NCBI GenBank assembly: GCA_964030785.1
Contig: OZ034967.1
Location: 47,597,533 to 47,661,532, forward strand
Direction of reading: 5' to 3'
DNA from: Siderastrea siderea
Taxonomy: Eukaryota; Cnidaria; Anthozoa; Scleractinia; Rhizangiidae
DNA length: 64,000 nt
A program made the position numbers and the translations under genes. This document shows positions 36,882 through 49,000 of this stretch, piece after piece (positions within the stretch are counted from its first letter, which is position 1; each line of letters starts with the position of its first letter). The notes beneath the pieces are model-generated. The model saw nothing but the letters and a program-made list of their open reading frames with translations, had not been told where the DNA came from and ran no database searches.

Positions 36882-37322
36882 TTAAAAATCAACTGTTTTT
36901 GTTTTCTTTCGGCGCCTTCGTTTGCTTTTCCCTAAACACTCAGGAACAGTGTACAGGTTTGTTGTATAATGTTCCCAAAAATAATCCCCGTTTACTGAAA
37001 ATATATTAACTTGATTTATTGGCAAGGAGAGAATTGTGCAATCACGATTAGGGCATACGAATATTGATATGGGGTATTCCCCGAAATATTTGAACGCTTG
37101 GTTATGTTGTATATTTAGAATTCTGGGAATTAGGTACCTCAGATACTGATACCGGAACGTACGCTCAGGGTTTCTTTTGAACGAAGGGTACACCACAAAG
37201 GGCCACTTACTCGTTGAGGTAAGTAAATAGCAGGCTTGTTTAAGTAGTTTGCTTGGCGATTCCATGAGTATTTCGCTCATCCGTGGTATACTTTCCCAGT
37301 CTGACAACTCAGCGTAAAACAC
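36882..37322 (-). CDS. Hypothetical protein ORF, basic C-terminus
   Basis: 146 codons on the minus strand, one of the longest single frames outside repeats, starting MFYAELSDWESIPRMSE and ending in a basic tail GKSKRRRRKKTK. It has mixed composition with FGEYPISIFVCPNRDC in the middle. A consensus donor (ACGA|GTAAGT) occurs inside after LTSTS, so only the first ~60 codons might be exonic. No family recognised. Confidence 0.3.
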   Translation of the reverse strand: MFYAELSDWESIPRMSEILMESPSKLLKQACYLLTSTSKWPFVVYPSFKRNPERTFRYQYLRYLIPRILNIQHNQAFKYFGEYPISIFVCPNRDCTILSLPINQVNIFSVNGDYFWEHYTTNLYTVPECLGKSKRRRRKKTKTVDF

Positions 37323-38185
37323 TCCAAAGGACTACGTCTATACATGCTAGACGTAGTTATATTACGACGGTTCATCATTTAGTGTTCGCTTGACTCGATC
37401 TATAAAACTTCGGCTGACCGGGCCAAACGATATCCAAAATAAAGCCCTGAATTGCGTGAATCTTACCAAGCATAATAGGCTTATCCTTGTGTTACTTTCA
37501 CTGCTTTCAGTTGGACTAGAATGCAGTTAAGAAAGACCCTTATTGTACCTACGCTTGTACTTGCGCTTTTGCTTGTCTTATGCTGCATTATGTTGTATGC
37601 CTTTGCATTCGTATCATATATGCTGTGAATTCTGCCGGCCTAATAGGTACAGTAAAAGTCTACTTTTATGCTAGTCTACTTTCATCGCGCCATCATGACA
37701 CGCATACTGGTCCTTTGCGCTAGATAAAGGAAGAGGGCTCACAGAGTTTGCCCAACAACCAACCTCAACAGAATTAATCAGTTTTTTTTGGAATCAAGCT
37801 TACAAAACTCGGGCAAGTTGTTTTTAGAGTCACTGAAAATGCTAGCTTTTACACGAATTTTACTTATTGAATTTTAGTCTTTATTCTTTAACTGACGAAG
37901 TTCTAGGTGTCATTTTCCTAGAAAAACCTAAGTATTTCATCCCAGTAAATCTGTTTATTTAGGACGAAAGAGAACACACATTTCCTGAATCGATCTGCTT
38001 GGCGCCGCAAAATACATTGAGAGTGCAATCTTCATTCAACAGGCACGGGGACGGAGCTTGCCCAGTTCCACTATTATTCGTTATGGTTGTCCTTTCTGTA
38101 AGAAGAAAAACTCATAATAGTTTTGTGACATCAGCCATTGTAAATCCTACACAACCTCGTACCCAGGGTCCTCTCTCTTCCTCCC
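37323..38185. other. No supported gene; one transposon-end motif
   Basis: Contains CAACCTCGTACCCAGGG at about 38153-38169, the same terminus as the 11.5-kb element, without a visible partner. Confidence 0.4.
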
Positions 38186-38189
38186 TCGA

Positions 38190-39372
38190 GAAAGTACCCT
38201 GGTTTCGGCTGGTCACGTGTCTCCCTTAAGCAAACAGCGCCCCACCAGGGTGGACTCGCTTTCCTTCAAGAAGCGAAGGGAAAAGCGAATGCAAATCTTT
38301 TGAAACTGGCAGGAAGACAGAGGAATGGAAGTCATTAGCTCACTTTTTTTCAAAGACAGGGACGCTGAAAAAATCTACAGTCTACTATCTGCGGCGTTTC
38401 AGAAGCACAAATAATGCAGATTTCCCATCAACAAAATATTTTACGGTAGGCTCGATCTGTTTTGAATTTGCCGAAGGCGTTTGATAAGAAGCTGCTCGTA
38501 TTGCCCGAACAAAATGTCACACACTCATTTGTTTGCTATATATTTTATTTATTGGCCTAATAATGCAAGAAAAAATTCTGATAATAAAAGCCCACGCTGC
38601 ACTTGTGTATTTTTATCTGCAAGCTTCAATGTAATGGTATAAATCCTGCAGACCAGAGAACAACCTTCTTGTCAACAAAGCTTTTAATTATAAATGTTAT
38701 TTAGTTTAGCACATTTTTCATTTTGTCATGTCACTGTTTTGGGTGAAAAAAAATTAGGTTTTTTTCGGTCAATCGGCGGTGTGAGAGCAATTTCGCCTAC
38801 TCGACAGGAATAAAACAAATTACCTTCAAATTCTTACAAGAACGGTGGTTTCAGTCGGTTGGCGCGGCGTATTTAACCTGATTTTACCATCGCGCCATTT
38901 GTCTGTCTTGTGTACGGTTGCCGAAAATTCTGCTGCTCCTTGGAGATGCCAAAAATAAATTAGTCCTTCCTAATCCTTGACACTCCATTTCACTTCGAGC
39001 TCCGTAAAGCATAAAGCCGACGGCTCTCCTTGTTGTAAATTTGTTATGTTGTGACTCGTGCCGGCTTCCGTTGACTATGGCGATGGTTAGCGACAGTGTT
39101 TTGAAATTCAGAGACTTGTAAACGTGTTTTTCTGAGTCGAAAATAACATGGACCGCTTCGATGTTGAACGTTCGTATGTAATGAAGAAATACTTGTCTAT
39201 AAAAGGATTTCTTATCACCACAAATATTCCTGAAAAAGCTTACATCACCTCCTGTAATTTCCACCATTCTGACACTAGTGACAATATTACACTTTGCTAC
39301 CCCTCCCCTGTAGTACATTCTTGTTAGCACCCAGATTTTGGGTGCCACGTGACCAGCCGAAACCAGGGTACT
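38190..39372. mobile_element. Element with inverted CCCTGGTTTCGGCTGG ends
   Basis: AAAGTACCCTGGTTTCGG.. GGTCACGTG at the left is mirrored by CACGTGACC..CCGAAACCAGGG at 39344-39372 on the right. Target duplication not clear. It contains the longest unrecognised frame of the window (38884-39348, minus). Confidence 0.6.
38884..39348 (-). CDS. Hypothetical 154-codon ORF inside a TIR element
   Basis: Starts MAPKIWVLTRMYYRGGVAK immediately inside the right terminal repeat and runs inwards, with SFYRQVFLHYIRTFNIEAVH in the middle. Its position beside the terminus fits an element-encoded protein, but no transposase signature is seen. It could also be a chance frame. Confidence 0.3.
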   Translation of the reverse strand: MAPKIWVLTRMYYRGGVAKCNIVTSVRMVEITGGDVSFFRNICGDKKSFYRQVFLHYIRTFNIEAVHVIFDSEKHVYKSLNFKTLSLTIAIVNGSRHESQHNKFTTRRAVGFMLYGARSEMECQGLGRTNLFLASPRSSRIFGNRTQDRQMARW

Positions 39373-39846
39373 TTGTAGTCAGCGGACGTACGCCTAATAG
39401 TTTTCAATGTCCAAAAAGACTGTTATAAATGGGTCGCAATAGGTGAATTAACATGCCGCAAATAACTCGCACGACTCCATACATAATGTAATTTAACAAG
39501 TACCGAAGCTCCTGTATACCGTAGTATTACTATTGGTGTCTGGTTCAGCAAGAGCATATTGGCAATACTGTCGTTTGTATGGGTATTTGATCCCTTTCTC
39601 CTCCGTGTCGGAGCCTTTCCTCGTGCTCTACGAGTGTCTTTTGTGCTCACTAATCGGCCTCAATGAAGCGATTCAATAAAGGGTACTTAAAACTTCTTTA
39701 AAGTTAAAGGTGTTTTATGCAACCGGACGCTGGTTTGCTGTACATCGTCAAGAGAAGTAGTAATTTTGTTAATCAAGAGTAATTTAGCGTTTTGTCCTTT
39801 AACTCGAATCGAATCTTTTGTTCTCTCATTAGTGATTTGCGGAGGC
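39373..39846. other. Upstream region of the MRH gene
   Basis: Between the TIR element and the first proposed coding exon. No TATA box stands out. A pyrimidine-rich tract with TCTCATTAG at 39824-39832 could be an acceptor, in which case an upstream non-coding exon exists. Confidence 0.35.
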
Positions 39847-40058
39847 ATGTCATCGATGCGCTTCATGAGATATGTTATGTGCTCGACCATCCTGTGTGGC
39901 TCCTTTCAATATCGAAGAACGGATGGAAACAAAACCACACCATACCTAAGGATGACAAGGCAACCTGTGTACAATTCTCGCTACAAATGTGCTTGCAATG
40001 ATAGTAAAGGGAGAATGTACAACCTAGCTCCACTCGGCAGAACAGATGGGAATGCAAG
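39847..40058 (+). CDS. Exon 1: possible signal peptide and first strands of MRH domain
   Basis: The frame opens at ATG 39847 (a second Met is at 39856) with a moderately hydrophobic stretch containing [12 protein letters not shown], which could be a signal peptide. It then reaches KCAC (residues 47-50) and [13 protein letters not shown] (59-71), the motif that opens many MRH domains. The donor AG|GTTTGC at 40058/40059 leaves phase 2, which joins exon 2 to restore Arg-Phe. The first exon might instead begin after the pyrimidine-rich acceptor at 39831-39832, in which case the true start lies upstream. An antisense frame over the same bases is treated as a shadow. Confidence 0.65.
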
Positions 40059-43000
40059 GTTTGCAATTGAAATCGCTTACAGAAATAATTTAGTGTTTTA
40101 GGGGAACTGAACCAGTAACACGAAGAGTGCGTAAAATTCAATCTGAACTCTTTTTAAATCCCCAGTTTCAATATGCATATTCTCTTTAGTGTTCTTCATA
40201 TATCTCTTGTGGTACTAGTTGGGAGAATTTGCACATGCATCAGGACATTTGATGTTTGGTGATCATTTCCTTTATTCACGTGACCTGTATATTTGATCAA
40301 GTAGTGATACTGTAAGGAGAAATTAGATGCCTGTTACTATTGCGGCTTAAAGGGTAAACATTGCCGCATTTCCACTTACTGGTCCCGAAAACAGAGGATT
40401 CTAATGAGGCTACTGAAGCTGATAAACGATGATGAGAAAATGGACAAATTTTCTGCTCTGATGGCGTTTGTAAACGCCAAGATAGTCATGATAACAACTC
40501 GAAACAATTAACGAGGCTTTTATTCCGCATGGAAAACGTAACGCCATCTTCTGATTGTATAACCACAGGCAGCCCAAGCTCACGCCTCGTGAAAGGGAGG
40601 AATTTATTAATTATTTATGGTTCTCGAGCCGGGACGTGACCTTCGAGAGAGACCTGTATTGGGTTGCAAGCGGCCGTTAACAATTTGAGACTTTGTATGG
40701 GGAATAATATATCGTCGATTTCCAACGTTAAATAAAACTAAATTTCAACATTTTTTAGTGAAATAAATAACACTAATTTACCTCTTACGTCTTTGTGTGT
40801 TTTTTGGGCTTATTCTATCGTTTTGGGCCTTCTTTGTCCCCGGTCTTTGTCACGACTGTTACTGCCTTCATAAGTCAAGGCACCGCACCGTTTCAGGCCG
40901 GAGATTCGAACTTGTCTACTCCAAGGCGGTTTGCGGCCAGAAAATCCATCCTATCGCAGATTTTTCCGCCAGAGGTAAGCCTCTATGATCTCCACACCTT
41001 GTAAAGTGTTCCTTCGCCAAATATCCCCGCGCATTTTCCTGAAAATGAGCTTTTTCTCACTCTATGTCCAAAATCTCTTCTTTCGGCGAACGCTCATGAT
41101 TTTGAAAATCGACACGAGGCCGAGGGTCCGAGATCAAATCTCTCTCGACCCACGGTGGCACAGTCAATTCATGTACAGCACTTACCCCATCCTGACAGTG
41201 GCATCACGCACAGCACTATTGTATCGTTCAACCAATGACAGAGCGAGGCGACGCGACGGGATACGGGAGATAAACAAACGGCTAAATTTGAATATTTCTG
41301 TCGGGATGGGGTAAGTGCTGTACATGAATTGACTGTGCCACCGTGGGTCAAGGGGGATTTGATCTCGGACCCAAGGCTCGTGTCGATTTTCAAAATCATG
41401 AGCGTTCGCCGAAAGAAGGGATTTTGGACACGGAGGGAGAAGAAGCTCATTTTCAGGAAAATGCGCGGGAATATTTGGCGAAGGAACATTTTACAAGGTG
41501 TGGAGATCATAGAGGTTTACCTCTGGCGGAAAAAATCTGCGATAGGATGGATTTTCTGGGCGCAAACCGCCTTGGAGTAGACAAGTTCGAATCTCCGACC
41601 TGAAACGGTGTGGTGCCTTGACTTCGTCTTATGAAGGTAGTAACAGTCGTTACAAAGACCGGGGACAAAGAAGGCCCAAAACGATGGAATAAGCCCAAAA
41701 AACACACAAAGACGCAAGAGGTAAGTTAGTTTTATTCATTTCACTAAAAAAATGTTGAAATTAAGTTTTATTTAACGTCCGAAATCGACGATATTTTATT
41801 TCCCATACAAAGTCTCAAATTGTTAACGGCCGCTTGTAACCCAATACCGGTCTATGAAGGTAGTAACAGTCGTGACAAAGAAGGCCCAAAACGATGGAAT
41901 AAGCCCAAAAAACATACAAAGACGCAAGAGGTAAATTAGTGTTATTTATTTCACTAAAAAAATGTTGAAATTTAGTTTTATTTAACGTTGGAAATCGACG
42001 ATATATTATTCCCCATACAAAGTCTCAAATTGTTAACGGCCGCTTGCAACCCAATACAGGTCTCTCTCGAAGGTCACGTCCCGGCTCGAGAACCATAAAT
42101 AATTAATAAACTCCCTTTCACGAGGCGTGAGCTTGGGCTGCCTGTGGTATAACGCGGCTCGCGGGTTTTGTTTCAATTTTTTTTTTTAATAGAGTAAGAC
42201 AGCACCAGGGACCGCGCGAGGGGTGGGCTGAGGGGGCTTTAGCCCCCCACGTTAATAATAATAATAAAATAAAATAAATAAAAATTTAAAAAGTTGGAGT
42301 ACTGAGTACTTGGTTTTCCCCACTTGGATCTAATTTTCATATGGACCAAACAGAAACGGAATACTCCGCCCACAATAGTTCAAATCGCCTTGCTCTCATT
42401 TGGCTTGTTTAGTTGAAACTCACGTGCGTTCTAAAGAACTGTATCTTGAAGAAATGAAATGAAGTGACATCGCAGTGGTAGTTTCATTTGTACTTCCGCA
42501 GTTCACATCATTTTCATTCTTTGTATCTCGAAGAGTTTGAACCTGCTCAGTCTTTTAATTGCAATCGACGGAAGTGACACTCTCGCTATCAGTTGGCCTC
42601 TAACTCTCGTGAGCTTTCATTGACTCCATTCTGCTCTTAAAGAGTACGAACTTTTGTCGACCGTCTCGTTTTTTCTGGCCGGGCATTACGAACTGCAGTC
42701 TGTCTCCAGATAGGATTAACGGCAACAGCATGCTTTGATATTTGCTGAAAATCAACGTTACTTCTTCAAGCTTCTCTATATACATGTAAACTTTGCAACT
42801 AGGATAGCTGCCAAAAGTTTTGCCGAAAGATCTCTTTCGCACCTAACGACGAGAAATAAGGCATTCATGCAGCAGTCAGGACATACCGACACACTGACTT
42901 TGGTGAAATATATAGTTCATGACACTCAGCTCAGCTTTCTTAGTTGGCCTTATTCTGTAATATGTCAACAGGCTTGCTTGTACAAGTTTTAAGAAAAATG

Positions 43001-46000
43001 TTTTTGAGTTTGAGATCTTAAATGCGAATACGTCAAGGTTTGCACTTTGCCGGACACGACTTAAATGTGTGCAAAGAGATGAAAGGACAGGCTCAGGCGC
43101 ATTATTTTGGTACTATCCTGGCTAAACCTGTTCCGGTTTAGGAATAACAGAATCTAGAATACTGAATCCCTAAAACCAAAACATTCCGACCGCATTCCAT
43201 CATTTTGTTACGTGGATACATTACTGAGGGAAGGGAATAGTGTCCAAACAGTGAAAACACTATTTATTTACCACACATTTTAAATTACACGATTACAATT
43301 ATAAAAAGATACAAAAATGTACAAAGTTATGGCGAGGAGGCCTAAAGGAAACTATAAAGCTTATGTTAATTAGGCCTCCTCAATTACAATTTTTCAAAGA
43401 TGGCATAAAAATTACGGCGACGGATACAAATTATTATCAAAAGAAAACTAAAGTAACAATCAGTATTAAGGAAGTTTACAAATGCTGAACATTAAACAGT
43501 TTTTTTTCCAGATTTTTTGTAAGAATTATTCCGATTAGACCACCAAAACGTGCACTAAGTATCAACATTATTAACCACTGATAGTTTGAAGAGTTTGATA
43601 CCCTTAGTTTAGCTTTGATCCTTTACTAATGGGTGTATATACTTCAATCAATTTATATTGTGCATGGTCCATGTGCTTCCATATTCCAATTTATGTTGCG
43701 CATGTTCTGTATAATGGATATAGACTGACAAGTTTTAACACACTTGGCCGCCCTAGATGCATTGTTAGTCACTAAAAAGGGAAAAATTTCGCATGAGGAT
43801 GTAACCCCCCCCCACCATACCCCGATCGAGTTAGCCCCCCACTTTAAAAGAGGCCGCGCGGTCCCTGAGCACTTGTACTGGATTCCGAACGTTCGTCTTA
43901 ATATAAGGTTCTCCCAATAGTCGTCTTCCGTTGCTATTTTTTTTTCTTTGCACTTTGCTGCTCCCTTCCTTCATCTAGACTGACAAGTACGTTCCTTAAA
44001 CTTTGTATTTATGCAATACGTAGGTTTATGGCACGAGACAGTGATGGATGGAAGTTCAGCTACAATCCTTGCTGGTCGTTCTCGCTAGGATTATTTGGTA
44101 ACTGCCGTGGGGCAGATGTAGCGGTGTGTTGCTGTATTTATTGTTAAACACTGGTCCTTTTGTGTACAGTTTTAGTGGGGTACAATTGAACAATCTCAGA
44201 GAGAAGACTTAACGCCAAGAATAACTGTTAACTTTACACGTTCAGGCCAGTCAAAATCATTCTTTTAACGTCTGGAGTTCACTACATACACCAGGCAGCC
44301 ATTGAATTTTCTTATCCAAATCCGTTTATAAGTAGAACACTTCCCTTTTGAGTTGATTTAGTTGCTTTAAAACCAGCTGTGAACTGAGGTTTACTGTCAT
44401 TCATGTACAGTATCTGATAGAGCATAAACAACATTATTTAGGGATACGGAACCGCACACCAAAATTAATTCTCTTTTTGAATTTTACATTTCACGTGCAC
44501 ATGCAAGTTTAATTTCTAACCCTCGAGACAGGTTGAGAAGCAACTGCCTAAATATCGTCAATCGGAACCATGAAATAACTTATCAGTTTAATGTTAGGTT
44601 GTTTTCTACAATGTGGTGTTTGGTGTTTCAGATGTGTAAGTGGACTCAGACAAGTTATGAGAACATAGGAAATCAAAGTACATTTAAATGTGGTTACGAT
44701 GAAAACGGCACACCACAGCTGGAATATTACAATTGGTTTGTACTTTTGTTTTTCAAGTGACTGTTGGTTACATTTGTTTAAGATGGTTCACATGGTTTAC
44801 GATGGGTTTATATTCCTTTGTGTTTTACCCCGCCGTCTTCGATTAGGAAAACAGAGGCAGTGGCTGGAGTGCATAAATAAAGCGGCCAAGGGAGTGGGAG
44901 TCCCGCCGAAATGTGAATCATGGTTTCTTTATGAAAATTCCCGCCCACCATATTTTCTGCCCTTGCCCCGATAAAGCGAAAAATGCTTTAAACGTGCAGA
45001 AAAGCCCAAGGACAGCTTGCTACGGAGGCAAAGTCTAAAATAGAGATGACCGCACTCCAAAACAAACAAATTAACGGCTGTAGAAGATTGAAAGTCTGAA
45101 CATTATTCGTCAGAATGGTGATTGTCAAAGCACATTCCAATCCTCGTGTAATAAAAGAGGACAGCTACAGTTGGCAATGTTATAAATGCAATCGTAGATC
45201 CATCTTGACGTATCTGAAATTGACTGACGCTCAGACGACCTGAACGGAAGTCTTCTTGAGATTCAAGTAGTTAGTGTAACGTCACTCAGTAGATGGTATT
45301 TATGACTGTTTATTGACCTGATTACTATTAAGCCCTGATTACTGTTAATCCGTATGTTACTGCTCGTAAAGGCTCAAGATGGTGTTTGTTCGAGTTTTAG
45401 TAATTTTCGTTTTGTTAGTCTAATTGTCGTTGGTCTATTGACAGTAACCAAGAGAGGATGAAGGAAGAGAGCGAATACCCCATACATGGGCCTCTTCCGA
45501 TGAAAATTATTTCAAATCTATTTTTGGTTTGTGTCATACCGCGTGGTAATTTTAAGGATGACACCTCATTGGTCAGTTAGAATGACGTCATGTAATATTA
45601 GATTGTTGACATGAAAATAACAGATATAAATAACCTTCGCAGCATGGGTGCGAGATAAAAAAAAATAAATTTCAAATAGTCATCTTGGGACACGGGGATT
45701 CACTTTCTTAGTTCATCCTCTTTGCAGTAACATTGTCCGTTCATTTCTATTACTTGTCTTTTATGTTTAAGACGTTGATAAGTCTTTTGTATGACGTACT
45801 AAAAAACGGGCGTTGTAACTCTTGACATGGGTCCAGAGTGCATGGCGATACACTACTTGATACACGATACACTACTCGGCTCTAAAGATGAATTACATAC
45901 ATGCTGTCAGAACGTCAGTCGTTGTCATCAAAAACAGAACTGAACTCATTCAAACGATCTCCGGGACGATCAGGACAAACAGATTACTGAAATTCCTGGA

Positions 46001-49000
46001 GATAAACCACCTACTATAATACGAATATACTAAGACCATGATGATAACCTTGAGACCTCTGCCTTTTGTTAGCCATATTCAGGGATGGAGTGTCATAATC
46101 AATCTGAAGTGCGACCCAAAAAAGAAAAGTATAGACTCTGCGCAGTTTGCAGTAAAAAATGATTATTTTAGCCCTATGGTAAGTCAATTAATTTCGTTGA
46201 AAATTTAGGAAATATCCCGGAAATATCACTTTTGCTAGTCAGTTTAGATCAGCTTTTCTTAAGCTCGGAGGACGGCCCGAACCGATTGAACGAGCAAAAT
46301 GCTCTTCGGGGGTGGTGCTTTCTTTCCGTATCGGCATCATGAAGAAACTTACAGGATTTCTCCTCCCTTTGAATGGGCTACAACTGCATAGCTGGATGCT
46401 TCAAGCAATTTGCTTGGTGTTAAATCTGGTTGGAGAGACACTAACAACATAGAATAAGGTTTACTTTATCCAAACAACGCGAGTCCGAGACGGGACTCGA
46501 ACCACCCACTTTACTGTCGAAATCTTGTCCCGCTCACCACTAGACCACTGCAGCACACAGTACAAAAACCTAGATTTAAACACGATGCTTGGTACCTTGA
46601 GGAGTCATGTATAAATAACGATTAATAATAATAATAAAAACATTTAACAAACGCTAAAAGGTATCCTTATACAACCGTTTAAAACGAATCTCTTTGACAA
46701 CTGTAAAGATCAAAGTTATTTAAAGTTATATATGCCTTTCTTTTCAGAAATTTCTTGTCACGCACAACTGTGCGTGTCCGGATGGATGTCCAGTGCATCC
46801 TACCACGACTGAACCTTCTACTACTTCGACTGATCCTGCAACTGAACCTTCGACCCATCATTCGACTGAACCTTCGAGTCATCCTACGACTGAACCTTCG
46901 AATCATCCTATTTCAGAGACCTCAGTAACACCTGCTCCTCGTAAGTTAAACGCTGATAACAAAACAAAATTGTCTTTTTATTCGATTTAAGCGTGCCCTT
47001 TGGCCAACCTTGGTGAAGGTTTAAATCAAGGAATCCAATATGGCAGATCCAAGATGGCCAACACATTGAAATCATGGCGTAATTCTCACGCCATGTAACG
47101 TCATCAGGTTATGTTGCGCACTTCAAAGGAACATCTTTTGACGTTCCACGTACCCTCCAAGCTTCCTTGCCATAGTTTTATTACTCTGGCACTTAAGGAG
47201 GGTCACTGTACGCCCCTATCCCCCCCCCCCCCCACTTCCCCTTCAGGCCTCATAGAACACGTGGGGGTTGTTTTGGTAAACCAGTTGGGATTGAATTAGG
47301 GTTACCTATTACACTTCTTTAATCTTCTAAAAATATAGAGTGTCATCGGTTGATCCAAAAAGTCCCATTCTATCACTCGAAAAATCCTTTTCTTAATAGA
47401 TTATACAAGTGTGGGCTGCTTTAAAGACACAGGAAAGCGTGCAATTCCAACAATTGAAGGAAAAGATCCCATATTGGATGGTCCTTACAGAAGACGCAAG
47501 AACGCGATAGATAAGTGTGCCATCGCGGCAAGGCGAAAGGGTTTCCACATGTTTGCAATTCAAAACGGCGGCTGGTGTGCGGCCAGTGCCACAGCAGTAA
47601 GGACATTCGACAAGTACGGGAAGAGTGGGGCTTGTAGAAATGATGGCAAAGGAGGTCCTTACGCAAACAATGTCTATGTTATTAAAGGTAAGGTCATTTC
47701 TTTTTAGTTACTGTTCTTTTATTGGTCTATGATTCAAGATGACCGCTTAAGTAAACACTAAGTAATCATCTTTCTTGCATTATAATTAAGGTTTGCTTTG
47801 TGACGTTCTATTGCCCTTGTCACTGTTTTGTATTGTAAGCCATGTGCTACATCATTGTAAGTATTGCGTAAAACTGTTTTAATTAGTAAGTACATTAGTA
47901 AGTAATGTTTAGTTTTTCTGCTAGTAAGTAGCTGTAAGTAGTGTACGTTGTTGTATTGTAAGTATTGGAAGTAGTGTAAGTTGCTGTAATAATAATAATA
48001 AAAAATAAAATAAATAAAAAACAAAAACAAAAAAAAGCAAAACAAAAACAACACTAAGTAATCATCGAGAAAATTCATTTTAAGTCTGTGGAAGAAGTAA
48101 CACAAACGAAGCTAACTGTAAAGAAAGAAAATGCCAATTAACAGTGGAGAGGGTCCGATCCTCTCCTTTTGTATATCCGTCGATTATTATTCAACGGCAT
48201 TCAGTAGAGTACAAATAACACCCAAAACGAGTACAAATATCCCACGGTATTTGTACTCCAGAAGACCGGTTTGACAGGTTTTCTACAAATGCCACGTCAG
48301 GCATTAGGCTTACAAGGTGAACGATGAAAAAATGGCCGAAACGGTCGTTTTCCGGAAGAAAACAATGAATCCTTACCAAATTTTGAGGTTTTTAACGAAA
48401 ACGAGATCCTAGAGACTAGCAATGACCTAGACGACAGTGAAAGTTTTTTATTTATTTAAGAGAATCGAAACGTATTAAATTACAACAGAATAGACAAAAA
48501 CTGACCTCAAGTCCGTTAAAGAAACAAGGGCCATTGAAGAAATTCCCGCCGAGGAACTTCACATTCTTTTATGTCATTTGTTTGTCAAAGTCAGGAAACG
48601 GAACCCATCTTTCCTCAGGAGCTGTCTTCAACAAATGCACAATTGTCGGTCGGTCAGAAATCTCCACCGCTATCTCTTCCAAAACGACCCTTGGTCAGTG
48701 ATTCGGACGAAGATGACTGAGCTTAAAGTGCTGTTTAACTTTGTTTGACTTGACTATCGAGTTATGTTTGTTCTGTCGAGTTCTTTCTTTTCGTAGTTTT
48801 ACTCGGTGACCAAGAACATTGTTGTTCATCTAACTGTAAACCCGAAAATAATTCAGTTTTGCCTTGTTCCATCTTTGTTTTCCTTGCAAGTTTGAAATAA
48901 AATCCCGACGCTTCGCTCGATTGACAGGTTTGACAAGTTTTCGTTTTTGACCAATCAACAACAACCTCACGTCAAGCGCGCGAAACTGACCCCGCTGGCG

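Noticed and set aside
39687..39890. 67-codon minus-strand frame with plausible composition
   Set aside because: It is antisense to the first MRH exon, whose domain motif and splice phase are better supported.
40795..41717. Mirror-image 60-110-codon frames in both arms of the fold-back element
   Set aside because: They occur in both arms only because the arms are reverse complements, and no domain is recognisable.
44690..44974. Possible THAP-like frame ([10 protein letters not shown] region)
   Set aside because: The Cys/His pattern of a THAP domain is absent, and the frame overlaps MRH exon 3 in another phase.
45379..45423. Short hydrophobic ATG frame as a signal peptide for the gene
   Set aside because: It has no good donor, would interrupt MRH exons 3 and 4 that already join in phase, and stops after 14 codons.
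47421..47666. Minus-strand frames of 80-81 codons antisense to exons A and B
   Set aside because: They are shadows of the plus-strand domain exons, which have splice sites, phase and conserved Cys.
47758..48105. A 115-codon minus-strand frame repeated in every unit (also near 52099, 54841, 58109, 61380)
   Set aside because: It translates intronic simple sequence (long Phe/Tyr/Leu runs from A-rich repeats) and is conserved only because the whole unit is duplicated.
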